This document shows, piece by piece, positions 36,032 to 43,750 of a stretch of DNA of 57,836 nt (position 1 is its first letter; every line of letters begins with the position of its first letter). Position numbers and translations under genes: made by a program. Under the pieces are notes generated by a model, which saw nothing but the letters and a program-made list of their open reading frames with translations, ran no database searches and was not told where the DNA came from. The stretch spans positions 22,023 to 79,858 of the forward strand of contig QXCQ01000092.1 in the NCBI GenBank assembly GCA_003576535.1. Direction: 5' to 3'. This DNA comes from Nakamurella silvestris. Its GTDB lineage: Bacteria > Actinomycetota > Actinomycetes > Mycobacteriales > Nakamurellaceae.

Positions 36032-37311
36032 GCCGGACCTTCCATGGTCGATTCGCTGATGTCGGGTTCCCCGGTCCCTGCCCGTCGGTTGCGCTGCCAG
36101 GTACGCAGGGCCAGACCCGCCGCGACGAGCACACCGATGCCCGCCGCGACGACGAACCCGATCGCGGTGCCCGACCTGCTGGGCTCGACCACGGCAGCCG
36201 TCGGCCGCACGGCCTCATCGGCGACGGCCTCGGTGGTGTCCGCCGTCACCGCTCCGGAAACCATGACCGGGAAGGCGACCTCGACGACCTGGCCGGATTC
36301 GGCACCCTGGATCCGCAGTACGTGGGTTCCCGCCGACAGGTCCAGGGGCAGTTGCAGGATTCCGGCCAGAGCACCACCGGTGCCGGCGACCAGCGGCCCG
36401 ACCGAGGACAGGCCGTCGTCCAGGGTTGCCAGCACCTGCTCCCCCGGGTGGAAACCGCGACCGAAGAAGGAGAGCACCCGACCGGCGACCGCGGTGGCCC
36501 GGTCGACCTCCGCCGAGGCGGGTTCGGCCGGGCCCGAGGTCGTCGGCGCCCCGGAACTCGGAGCCGGTGCTGCCGGGGCGGTGGCGGTGGGTGTGGTGGC
36601 TGCGGGTGCGGTGGCGGCGGTGTCCACCGGTTCGCCTGTCTCCTCCGTCGCGGGTGTCGTCTCCGTCGGCTCGGCGGCCGCGGTCGAGGTGTCCGACGGG
36701 GCGGCACCGGAGTAGATGTCGCCGAACTCGATCGGGGTGAAGGTCTCGTTGTTGGCGTTGACCACGCCGTGGGCTCCCACCGTGATGATCCCGCAGGTCA
36801 CCTTCAGGCAGTCGATGTCGACTGCGTTGTTGTCCCGGTCGTAGGCCTGAAACGTCGGTCCGGGCACCGTCATCGAGAGGGACCAGCTGCCGTCGGCGGC
36901 GATGATGCCACCGTTGGCCGCGTACTCGGTCTCGCTGCCGGGGAAGGAGACGAAGCGCTGGAATCCGGCGTTGTCCTTCTCCTCGCTGTCCGGGACGTAC
37001 CGGTAGGTGATCCCGGTGGAACCGCCGCTGCTCGGCTTCCACCCGTCCCCGGCGGGGTCGCTCACCCAGCCGAAAAGCACGTAGATACCGCCGAAGGCAC
37101 CCTGGACGGACTGGAAACCGCTGCCGGTGACGGTGAAGTCGGTCGAATAGGTGGTGTCGGCCTTCCCGGTGCCGAACTCGTTGGCGATCGACACCGACGC
37201 CCCGGCGGCGACCGCGGCCGGTGCACCGACGACGGCACCGGCGCCCACCAGCACTCCGAGGGCGCCGATCCCGGCCCCCCACCTGCGGATACGGACGAAA
37301 CGTTCGGTCAT
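36028..37311 (-). CDS. Membrane-anchored surface protein of the heme operon (HtaB/C-like position)
   Basis: Protein of 427 residues. It has a signal peptide (ALGVLVGAGAVVGAPAAVAA), an N-terminal domain of about 175 residues (FTVTGSGFQSVQGAFGGIYV, FGWVSDPAGDGWKPSSGG, VDIDCLKVTCGIITVGAHG, ANNETFTPIEFGDIY), a Thr/Pro/Ala stalk and a second beta domain (VLSFFGRGFHPGEQVLATLDD). One C-terminal helix (AIGFVVAAGIGVLVAAGLAL) with a basic tail anchors it. The N-terminal domain contains one Cys pair (DCLKVTCG). It is not a canonical HtaA domain, but similar domains accompany HtaA proteins in actinobacteria. It overlaps hmuV and the htaA gene by 4 nt on each side, so a role in heme uptake is inferred from context. 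Confidence 0.75.
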   Translation of the reverse strand: MTERFVRIRRWGAGIGALGVLVGAGAVVGAPAAVAAGASVSIANEFGTGKADTTYSTDFTVTGSGFQSVQGAFGGIYVLFGWVSDPAGDGWKPSSGGSTGITYRYVPDSEEKDNAGFQRFVSFPGSETEYAANGGIIAADGSWSLSMTVPGPTFQAYDRDNNAVDIDCLKVTCGIITVGAHGVVNANNETFTPIEFGDIYSGAAPSDTSTAAAEPTETTPATEETGEPVDTAATAPAATTPTATAPAAPAPSSGAPTTSGPAEPASAEVDRATAVAGRVLSFFGRGFHPGEQVLATLDDGLSSVGPLVAGTGGALAGILQLPLDLSAGTHVLRIQGAESGQVVEVAFPVMVSGAVTADTTEAVADEAVRPTAAVVEPSRSGTAIGFVVAAGIGVLVAAGLALRTWQRNRRAGTGEPDISESTMEGPA

Positions 37312-38156
37312 GACGGGACCCCTGCCGGCGAGTTGGTCGTTGACGAGGGTAGAACGTCCTGCAGCACCAGGGGGTCCGCCGGGGCACCGCGCCTCGGTGC
37401 GATGATCAGGTCGGCGCTGCCCGGACGGGTGAGCACGTCGACCGGGTGCCGATAGACCCGGCTGAGCAGCTCGGAGGTCAGAACCTCCGCCGGAGGTCCG
37501 ACCGCCTGCAGCCGTCCTTCGGCGATCACCGCAACCCGGTCGGCATAGGCGGCGGCCAGGGACAGGTCGTGCAGGACGATCACCACGGCGGCACCGGCGG
37601 CCGCCAGGGCCTTCGTCACCGCGAGAAGTGCATCCTGGTGCCGGATGTCCAAGGCGGCGGTCGGCTCGTCGAGCAGCAGGATCGCGCCCTGCTGGGCGAG
37701 GGTGCGGGCGAAGGACACCCGGGCCTTCTCACCACCGGAGAGGTTGGTGAAGGTGCGGGCGGCCAGGTCGAAGATCTCCGCGAGGTCGAGGGATCCGGTG
37801 ACGACCCGCTCGTCGTCCTCCTCCCGCGCCGTACCGTGCCAGGGTGCACGTCCCATCCGGACCACGTCGACCACGCGGAACGGGAAGGAGAGCCGATGCT
37901 CCTGCAGCAGAACGGATCTGGACCGGGCGAGATCGGACAGCGCCTGCCGGGCGATCGGGACCCCGTCCAGCAGCACCGCGCCGCCGGACGGGCGCACGTC
38001 ACCGGCGAGCAGGGAGAGCAGGGTGGATTTCCCGGCTCCGTTCGGACCGACCAGGGCGAGCACCTCGCCCGCGTGCACCTGCAGGGTGGTCGGATGGACG
38101 ATCGTCCGGCCGTCCACGTCCCAGGTGACGTCCGCCGTTTCCATCGCCGCGGTCAT
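37308..38156 (-). CDS. hmuV: Heme ABC transporter ATP-binding protein
   Basis: ATPase of 282 residues. Walker [20 protein letters not shown]-loop VLLQEHRLSFPFRVVDVV, signature NLSGGEKARVSFARTLAQ, Walker B ILLLDEPTAALD and H-loop VLHDLSLAAAYADRV identify the FepC/HmuV group. It powers heme import through HmuU. I chose the ATG at 38156, which overlaps the hmuU stop as ATGA and has GGGGG about 6 bp upstream; an ATG two codons earlier (38162) is possible. The last 30 residues (RRGAPADPLVLQDVLP) extend a little beyond the usual end. Confidence 0.93.
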   Translation of the reverse strand: MTAAMETADVTWDVDGRTIVHPTTLQVHAGEVLALVGPNGAGKSTLLSLLAGDVRPSGGAVLLDGVPIARQALSDLARSRSVLLQEHRLSFPFRVVDVVRMGRAPWHGTAREEDDERVVTGSLDLAEIFDLAARTFTNLSGGEKARVSFARTLAQQGAILLLDEPTAALDIRHQDALLAVTKALAAAGAAVVIVLHDLSLAAAYADRVAVIAEGRLQAVGPPAEVLTSELLSRVYRHPVDVLTRPGSADLIIAPRRGAPADPLVLQDVLPSSTTNSPAGVPS

Positions 38157-39376
38157 GCCCATCCCCCGGCGCTGCGCCGTGCCCGCCGGAGCAGCCAGAA
38201 GAAGAACGGTCCGCCGACGAGGGCGGTCAACATCCCGATCGGCAGATCGGCGTAGTCGACCGCCGTGCGGGCCACCAGGTCCGCGCCGAGCAGCAGGACC
38301 GCACCACCCAGGGCACTCGCCGGGATCAGCACCCGGTGTCCGGGGCCGGTGATCATCCGGATGACATGGGGCACCACCAGACCGACGAAGGCGATGATCC
38401 CGCAGAAGGCCACTGCTCCGGCCGTCATCACCGCGACCAGCACCACCGAGATCATCCGCAGGCGTTCGACATCGGTGCCCAGGTGCCGGGCCGTCCGGTC
38501 CCCCAGCGCCAACAGGTCGAGCCGCCGGGCGATGAACACCGCGCCGCAGATACCGACGAAGGCCATCGGCGCGACGACCCCGACCTGGACCCACCGGGTC
38601 CCGTTGAGACTGCCCAACTGCCAGAACACGATCTGCTCGCGGGCCTGGGTGTCGCCGAGGAAGGTCAGGAAGGCCAGGCCGGCCCCGCAGAAGGCGTTGA
38701 CCGCGACCCCGGTGAGCACCAGGGTGACCGTTTCGGTCCGCCCCTTCTCCCGGGACAGCAGATATACCAGCCCCGTGGTCAGCAGGCCACCGGCGAAGGC
38801 GAACACCGCGATCGTCCAGGAACCGAGGAAGGTGAACCCGAACACGATGACCGTGCTGGCCGCCAGGGCCGCACCGGCCGACACCCCCACCACACCGGGC
38901 TCGGCGAGCGGGTTGCCGAAGACACCCTGCATCAACGCTCCTGCGGTGGCCAGTGAGGCACCCACCAGCAACGCCATCACCACCCGCGGGAACCTGATGG
39001 TCCACAGGGCGTTGTCCCCTTGCGGATGGGTCGGCATCCGGCCGATGTCCAGGTTCAGCCGGTGGGCCAGGGAGCCGAGCACCTCGGCGGGCGGGATGCG
39101 GAGCTGGCCGACCCCGGCGGCGATGACCGCGATGACCACCAATGCGATGGCCAGGACCAGGAACAACCCGGTCACCCGGGCCACCCGGGCGGCCGGCAGG
39201 GCTCGATCGCTTCCCGGTGCCGGGCGTCCGGACAGGACCGGAGTGGTCCGGCGAGGGGCGGGCAATTCACGTCCGGCCGTGCCGCGGGTGGTCGGTACGG
39301 GTGGATGGGGGGTTTCCGGACGGGCGGGTTCGGGGTGGGCGGCCTTGCTCAGCGCGGTCTGGTCCAGTTCGGTCAT
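38153..39376 (-). CDS. hmuU: Heme ABC transporter permease (FecCD family)
   Basis: Permease of 407 residues. A cytosolic, proline-rich N-terminal extension of about 70 residues precedes eight to ten membrane helices. Family marks are RFPRVVMALLVGASLATAGALMQGVFGNPLAEPGVVGVS (split by variable residues, read in parts), REQIVFWQLGSLNG, and the coupling region GIIAFVGLVVPHVIRMITGPGHRVLIP, all typical of BtuC/FecCD heme and siderophore permeases. It overlaps hmuT and hmuV by 4 nt. The N-terminal extension is longer than in most relatives and its function is not evident. Confidence 0.93.
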   Translation of the reverse strand: MTELDQTALSKAAHPEPARPETPHPPVPTTRGTAGRELPAPRRTTPVLSGRPAPGSDRALPAARVARVTGLFLVLAIALVVIAVIAAGVGQLRIPPAEVLGSLAHRLNLDIGRMPTHPQGDNALWTIRFPRVVMALLVGASLATAGALMQGVFGNPLAEPGVVGVSAGAALAASTVIVFGFTFLGSWTIAVFAFAGGLLTTGLVYLLSREKGRTETVTLVLTGVAVNAFCGAGLAFLTFLGDTQAREQIVFWQLGSLNGTRWVQVGVVAPMAFVGICGAVFIARRLDLLALGDRTARHLGTDVERLRMISVVLVAVMTAGAVAFCGIIAFVGLVVPHVIRMITGPGHRVLIPASALGGAVLLLGADLVARTAVDYADLPIGMLTALVGGPFFFWLLRRARRSAGGWA

Positions 39377-40533
39377 GACCGGGGCGGTGAGTAGATGGCG
39401 GTGGCCAACGCGTCCAGCACATCGGCTGTCCGCGGGCCGAAGGAGAGAACCTCGGTGTCGTCCATGTCGACGATCCGGCGATGCTGACCGGCGGGGGTCT
39501 GGGCGATGGCGGGCAGTCGCTCCAGCAGGCCGTCCACCCCGCCGACGGATTCGAGGCCGCCGGACATCATGAGGATGAGGTCGGGCTGGGCAGCGATGAG
39601 TCCCTCGTCGTTGACCGGTTTCATTCCCTTCCAACCGATCTCGCCGCTGACGTCGTACCCGCCGACGGCCTCGATCAGCGCGTCCGCACCGGAGTCCTCG
39701 CCGAACATGTAGTAGATGCCGGCCTGTCCACGGACGTAGAGGAAGACCATTCGCAGTTTGTCCTGGACCCGGCTCGGCGCGATCCGGGCGATCTCGGCGA
39801 TCTTCTTCTTCGCCTCGGATTCCGAGCGGCTGCCGAGTTCCGCGCCGAGTTCCGGCACCCCGAGGGCGTCGGCGACGGCCTCGGTGAGGGAGGCGATGTT
39901 CGTCATGTTGCGGTGGGAGTCCACCACCACCACCGGGATCCCGGACTCCCGCATCTGCAGGATCACGTCCCACGGGCCGAGGGTGGTGTCGGTGAGGATG
40001 ACGGTCGGGGCCAGCTCGAGGATCGCCTCGCCGTTGAGTTCGTGGCCGTTCTGGGTGACCAGCGGGAGGCCCGCGATCTCGGGGAACCGGGACGAGGTGT
40101 CGCGACCGACGACCTTGTCCCCCAGGCCCAGTTCGAAGACGGTCCGGGAAAGGGACCCGTAGAGGTCGAGGGCCAGGATCCGACTGGTGTCGGTGATCGT
40201 CACCGATGTTCCCTGGGCGTCCTTGACCGTTGCGGGCAGGGTCTGGGCCGGGTTGTCGGCGATCGGATGGATCGTGGCGTCCCGCAGAACCGCGGTGGAG
40301 GATCCGACGTAGCTTTTCGGGTCGGCGCTCTTCGGGTCGGCGCTCTTCCGGTCGGCGAGGACCTGGGCGACGGACGAGCCGGACGTTTCGGACCCCGCCA
40401 CCGTTGACGGAATTGCGATAGGTAAGGTTTCCCTTGCTTCACCTCCGCAGGCGCTCATGGCGAGCATCACCACCGGGAGTACCACGGCGGCGAGCGCACG
40501 TGATCCGCGCTGACGAGTCCAACGTGATCTCAC
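39373..40533 (-). CDS. hmuT: Heme ABC transporter substrate-binding lipoprotein
   Basis: Protein of 386 residues with lipobox VMLAMSACGG (Cys near residue 29). A linker of about 60 residues includes a short repeat (KSADPKSADPKS), then a BtuF/HmuT-type binding domain: ILALDLYGSLSRTVFELGLGDKVVGRD, LELAPTVILTD, and a C-terminal domain with DTEVLSFGPRTADVLDALA. Members bind heme at the membrane and pass it to HmuU. A GTG at 40533 is the only in-frame start that retains the signal peptide, with TAGGGCC close upstream. The IdeR-like box is 25 bp further upstream. First gene of the heme operon. Confidence 0.92.
   Translation of the reverse strand: MRSRWTRQRGSRALAAVVLPVVMLAMSACGGEARETLPIAIPSTVAGSETSGSSVAQVLADRKSADPKSADPKSYVGSSTAVLRDATIHPIADNPAQTLPATVKDAQGTSVTITDTSRILALDLYGSLSRTVFELGLGDKVVGRDTSSRFPEIAGLPLVTQNGHELNGEAILELAPTVILTDTTLGPWDVILQMRESGIPVVVVDSHRNMTNIASLTEAVADALGVPELGAELGSRSESEAKKKIAEIARIAPSRVQDKLRMVFLYVRGQAGIYYMFGEDSGADALIEAVGGYDVSGEIGWKGMKPVNDEGLIAAQPDLILMMSGGLESVGGVDGLLERLPAIAQTPAGQHRRIVDMDDTEVLSFGPRTADVLDALATAIYSPPRS
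40321..40350. repeat. Two-unit in-frame tandem repeat inside hmuT
   Basis: Two consecutive 15-bp units (GTCGGCGCTCTTCGG, second with one change) plus a partial third encode repeated SADPK in the linker after the lipobox. In-frame slippage would lengthen or shorten the tether without breaking the gene. Confidence 0.75.
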
Positions 40534-40557
40534 TGGCCCTACTTCCGTGCTAGATGA

Positions 40558-40576
40558 TTAGGTAAGCCTCACCTAT
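40558..40576 (-). promoter_or_regulatory. DtxR/IdeR-type iron box upstream of hmuT
   Basis: TTAGGTAAGCCTCACCTAT is a 19-bp interrupted palindrome that matches 15 of 19 positions of the textbook DtxR/IdeR consensus TTAGGTTAGGCTAACCTAA (from memory). It lies 25 bp before the hmuT start on the minus strand, where bound Fe(II)-IdeR would block transcription. The whole heme operon should therefore be induced by iron limitation. Confidence 0.85.
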
Positions 40577-40683
40577 CTAACACCGAACCGCACCAAACCC
40601 CAAGTGACGACCGTTACCCGCCCCTGCCCGGCAACTCGCCGCCTCCGCGACACCCGGGGCGGTCCCGGTTGTCACTGCCCCGA

Positions 40684-40745
40684 CGATGTGCCGACCTTCA
40701 GCGGCACGACATCGGCCACCGAGGTCGGCACATCGCGCACCACCC
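40684..40745 (-). terminator. Long-loop inverted repeat after the ABC-2 permease gene
   Basis: Perfect 14-bp arms, 40684-40697 (CGATGTGCCGACCT) and 40732-40745, enclose a 34-base loop. The element starts 6 bp after the permease stop on the minus strand. It may protect or terminate the exporter transcript and keep it out of the heme operon promoter. Confidence 0.55.
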
Positions 40746-40750
40746 GTTGC

Positions 40751-41716
40751 TCAGGCGATGCGCCGGAGACCGCGCAACGCGATCCAGATCAGCGCCGCCG
40801 CGACGACGACGTACAGACCGGTCTCGATCCCCTGGAACCACCAGAAGCGGTCCCCCGGCTGGTAGAGGGTCGTGTTGAGCGCCCCGGACATCCCCCCGCA
40901 GTCGGCGGCATCCGGGTTGCAGGCGGTGGACGCGTTGTCCATCAGGGTCTGCCCGTCGGCGGACTTGACCGCCATGCTCTGGATCCAGTCACCCCGGGCG
41001 GCGTTCAGGTTCGGGTTGGGTTGATCGACCGGGATCGCGAGTTCGACGGGGGTGGCGAAACGCGGACGTGCCAGACCTGCCACCAGCACCCGGACCGGGA
41101 TGAAGACGACCAGCACGGCGGCCATCGCAGGCATCACCTTACGAAAGATCGTCCCTGCCGCGATCCCCAGCGCCAGTGCGAAAACCGTGTACCCGACCGG
41201 CGCGATGCCACCGACGTCGAACTTGAACGTCTCGAATCGCGTCACACCGACCCGGTTGAGCGGCGCCATCCACCAGGAGACCCCGAACCCGTAGACCACC
41301 GCGACGATCAACGAACCGGCACCGACCAGACCGAACTTCGCCATCGCCCACTGCCGCCGGCTGACCCCTTGGGTCCACACCAGCCGGTGGGTGCCGTGCT
41401 CGACCTCGCGCGCGACAAGCGGTGCGCCCCAGAAGATCCCCACCAGCAACGGGAGGAAGATCAGCAGCACGCTGACATTCGCCACTGCGGTGTACCTGCC
41501 GATGAACGACCGGATGGTCTCGTTGCACGCGTTGGTGAACGAGCTCGGGATGAACTGACCGTCACCCATCGAGGACACACACGCCGGCAGTCCGAGATCG
41601 GTGTAGGTACTGCGCATCCCGAGTCCTGTCGGGATGATGTACGCCGCCAACGCGAGGAGGCCCGCAACTGCGAACAAGGCCTGTTTGCGGTGCTGCCGCC
41701 AGACCAGCCAGATCAT
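40751..41716 (-). CDS. ABC-2 type exporter permease
   Basis: Membrane protein of 321 residues with about six helices. It starts MIWLVWRQHRKQALFAVAG, which is typical of actinobacterial ABC-2 permeases paired with YtrB-like ATPases. The second helix region contains AREVEHGTHRLVWTQGVSRRQWAMAKF, a frequent motif of this group. A large outward loop lies near residues 35-70 (with two Cys) and another near residues 225-295 (with two Cys). The start at 41716 overlaps the ATPase stop as ATGA. Substrate unknown; pairing with a GntR/YtrA regulator suggests response to envelope stress or antibiotics. Confidence 0.88.
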   Translation of the reverse strand: MIWLVWRQHRKQALFAVAGLLALAAYIIPTGLGMRSTYTDLGLPACVSSMGDGQFIPSSFTNACNETIRSFIGRYTAVANVSVLLIFLPLLVGIFWGAPLVAREVEHGTHRLVWTQGVSRRQWAMAKFGLVGAGSLIVAVVYGFGVSWWMAPLNRVGVTRFETFKFDVGGIAPVGYTVFALALGIAAGTIFRKVMPAMAAVLVVFIPVRVLVAGLARPRFATPVELAIPVDQPNPNLNAARGDWIQSMAVKSADGQTLMDNASTACNPDAADCGGMSGALNTTLYQPGDRFWWFQGIETGLYVVVAAALIWIALRGLRRIA

Positions 41717-42606
41717 GCCGTCACCCCCCAGGCCGCATGGCTGCCCTGACGGCGATGGTCGCCCAGATAACCCAGGATCAGATCTTCCAGTCCCACTTCT
41801 GTTGACGTCCAGCGGGTCTCGTCGACCCAACCGTCGACCCGGACCAGGAGCGTGGACTGGCGGTCGGTATGGCTCTCCCGGATGACCGCGGCGACGCCGG
41901 GGATCGCCGAGCCGTCATGGCGGGCACCGATCAGTTGCCGGTGCGTACCGAGCAGATCGTCCACCGAACCGGTCAACCGCACCTTTGCCGTCTCCAGCAG
42001 CACCAGGTGGTCGCAGACCCTCTCCAGGTCGGACAGCAGATGCGAGGAGAGCAGCACGGTCGTTCCCGTCTCGGCCACACTTCCCATCAGGGCCTGCAGG
42101 AACTCGTGACGCGCCAACGGGTCCAGGCTCGCCACCGGCTCGTCCAACAGCAGCAGACGCGGGCGTTTGGACAGGGCCAGGGCGAGTGCCACCTGCGCCC
42201 GTTGACCACCGGACAGGGTGCCCACCCGTTGGTGCGGAGCTATCCCCAACTGGGCCAACCGGTTGCGGGCCACCGACGCGTCCCAGCGGGCGCGGTTCAG
42301 CTTCCCGCCCATGGTCACCAGCTCCGCGGCGGTGAAATCGCGGTAGAGCGGGGTGTCCTGGGCGACGAATCCGAGATCGGGCAGTACCGCGACGTTGTCG
42401 TACGGCTGTTGACCGAGGACACGGACCGAGCCATCGTCGGGACGGAGCAGACCGACGGCCAGGTGAAGCAGCGTGCTCTTGCCGGCGCCGTTCGGCCCGA
42501 CCAGTGCCGCGACCTGTCCCTCCGGGAGGCTGAACGTGCAGTCCCGCAATGCCCATCTGTTGCCGTAACGCTTGCCGAGACCGTCGGCCTCGAGAACGGC
42601 GTCCAT
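41713..42606 (-). CDS. ABC exporter ATP-binding protein
   Basis: ATPase of 297 residues. Walker [20 protein letters not shown]-loop LGFVAQDTPLYRDFT, signature TLSGGQRAQVALALALSK, Walker B LLLLDEPVASLDPLARHEF and H-loop LLSSHLLSDLERV. It belongs to the CcmA/YtrB-type export ATPases. It overlaps the permease gene by 4 nt and lies 12 bp after the GntR regulator gene, so the three form one operon. The C-terminal 80 residues (STLLVRVDGWVDETR) are less conserved. Confidence 0.92.
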   Translation of the reverse strand: MDAVLEADGLGKRYGNRWALRDCTFSLPEGQVAALVGPNGAGKSTLLHLAVGLLRPDDGSVRVLGQQPYDNVAVLPDLGFVAQDTPLYRDFTAAELVTMGGKLNRARWDASVARNRLAQLGIAPHQRVGTLSGGQRAQVALALALSKRPRLLLLDEPVASLDPLARHEFLQALMGSVAETGTTVLLSSHLLSDLERVCDHLVLLETAKVRLTGSVDDLLGTHRQLIGARHDGSAIPGVAAVIRESHTDRQSTLLVRVDGWVDETRWTSTEVGLEDLILGYLGDHRRQGSHAAWGVTA

Positions 42607-42618
42607 TGAATCTCCTTC

Positions 42619-43029
42619 TCAGGTGTGCGTGACGACGATGACGTCATCGGCGAGGGTGGCGCGGATCGTGGTGTCGACCAGGGCGACGATGTCGTCGGCG
42701 GTGAGACCGGCTGTCTGCGCCCGGCGCAACCAGCCGACCAGGTCGGCGCGCAGTTCGGCCTGGTGCATCAGCGATGCACCGGCGAGGGTGCCGGTGACGA
42801 AGGTGCCGACCCCGGGCCGGCCTTCTGCCAGACCCTCCATTTCGAGTTGTCGATAAGCCTTGAGCACGGTGTTCGGGTTGATCGCCAAGGCCTGCGCGAC
42901 ATCTCGCACCTTCGGCAGTTGATCACCGGACTCCAGCAGACCGACCCGCAGCGCCTGTCGGACCTGCTGGACGAGCTGCATGTAGGTGTTGACCTTGGAG
43001 CGACCGTCCAGGACGAACTCGATCACCAT
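42619..43029 (-). CDS. GntR-family regulator, YtrA type
   Basis: Regulator of 136 residues, too short for a full effector domain, as in the YtrA subfamily. The winged helix is at residues about 15-75 (YMQLVQQVRQALRVGLLESGDQLPKVRD read in parts; ALAINPNTVLKAYRQLEMEGL; GRPGVGTFV). A short helical dimerisation tail follows. YtrA-type proteins usually repress their own operon with a linked ABC exporter, exactly the arrangement here. The start at 43029 has GGAGAC 6-8 bp upstream. A palindromic operator candidate lies 10 bp before the start. Confidence 0.92.
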   Translation of the reverse strand: MVIEFVLDGRSKVNTYMQLVQQVRQALRVGLLESGDQLPKVRDVAQALAINPNTVLKAYRQLEMEGLAEGRPGVGTFVTGTLAGASLMHQAELRADLVGWLRRAQTAGLTADDIVALVDTTIRATLADDVIVVTHT

Positions 43030-43038
43030 GTCTCCTTC

Positions 43039-43056
43039 TATTGTCCTACGACAATA
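43039..43056 (-). promoter_or_regulatory. Palindromic operator candidate for the GntR regulator
   Basis: TATTGTC, four bases, GACAATA: a perfect 7-4-7 inverted repeat in the 5' region of the regulator gene. A related half-site (GACAA, in AAGACAAGTATTG) follows at about 43057-43068. The position overlaps the expected promoter or leader, fitting autorepression. Confidence 0.75.
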
Positions 43057-43122
43057 AGACAAGTATTGGACGAGCGGGTTCTGATGTCAAGGTCGACCGC
43101 TCACCCTCCCTAGACTGCGGGC

Positions 43123-43647
43123 ATGGTGCAGTCGGTCGAGTTACTCCTGGACGCGGAGCTGGACGAGTGGGTGTGGGGCCAGTGGCGCGCCCTGGAGAGC
43201 GCAGGACTGCCCAGTCAGGTCCGGCACGGGTCGCTCACCAACTGGCCGCACATCACCCTCGGGGTGGCGGACGGCATCTCCGCAGAGCAGGACGCACGAT
43301 TGGCCGAAGCCGTTGCGGCCCTCCCCCTTCCGGTGCAGATCGGTGGGGTGATCTGGTTCCCGGGCCGCCGGCACGTACTGGCCCGCGCGGTGGTGCCGAG
43401 CCTGCCCCTGCTGGGCGTCCAGGCGAAGGTGGCCGAGGTGCTTGCCGGCGCGGAGGGCCTCGGACGGCGGATGGCACCCGGACAGTGGACCCCGCACGTC
43501 ACCCTCGCCCGCGGGGTCAGGACCGAACAGCTCGCCGCCTGCATCGAGGTGCTCAGCGCCGTGCCGGGGATGTTCGAGGAGCGGGGCGGGACGGTCCACA
43601 CCGCCCGGCGGTGGGACTCCGACGCCAAGATCACCTGGAACCTGTAA
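43123..43647 (+). CDS. 2H phosphoesterase / 2'-5' RNA ligase family protein
   Basis: Protein of 174 residues with the two HxT/S motifs that define 2H phosphoesterases, HITLG near residue 44 and HVTLA near residue 125, spaced about 80 residues apart. Related proteins cleave or form 2'-5' or cyclic phosphodiester bonds in RNA or nucleotides; the substrate here is unknown. It starts MVQSVELLLDAELDE, is monocistronic, and is divergent from the GntR operon. No obvious defect. A 70-bp palindrome begins 11 bp after the stop. Confidence 0.85.
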   Translation: MVQSVELLLDAELDEWVWGQWRALESAGLPSQVRHGSLTNWPHITLGVADGISAEQDARLAEAVAALPLPVQIGGVIWFPGRRHVLARAVVPSLPLLGVQAKVAEVLAGAEGLGRRMAPGQWTPHVTLARGVRTEQLAACIEVLSAVPGMFEERGGTVHTARRWDSDAKITWNL

Positions 43648-43658
43648 ACCCCCCTGCT

Positions 43659-43728
43659 GTTCCCGCGCACGTTGTTGCTCCTCGCGCGCGATGTTTCGTG
43701 CGCGAGGAGCAACAACGTGCGCGGGAAC
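43659..43728. repeat. Dispersed 70-bp palindromic element, copy 3
   Basis: The most symmetrical copy: the outer arms (GTTCCCGCGCACGTTGTTGC and complement) match perfectly, the inner stem has one conserved G opposite T, and the loop is TGTT. It sits between the convergent 2H phosphoesterase and gap genes (11 bp and 22 bp from their stops). Confidence 0.93.
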
Positions 43729-43750
43729 AGGAGAGGGGGTGGATGGGCGC

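Noticed and set aside
40419-40440. Second iron box inside the start of hmuT
   Set aside because: AGGTAAGGTTTCCCTTGCT resembles a DtxR site but matches only about 12 of 19 consensus positions and lies in coding sequence.
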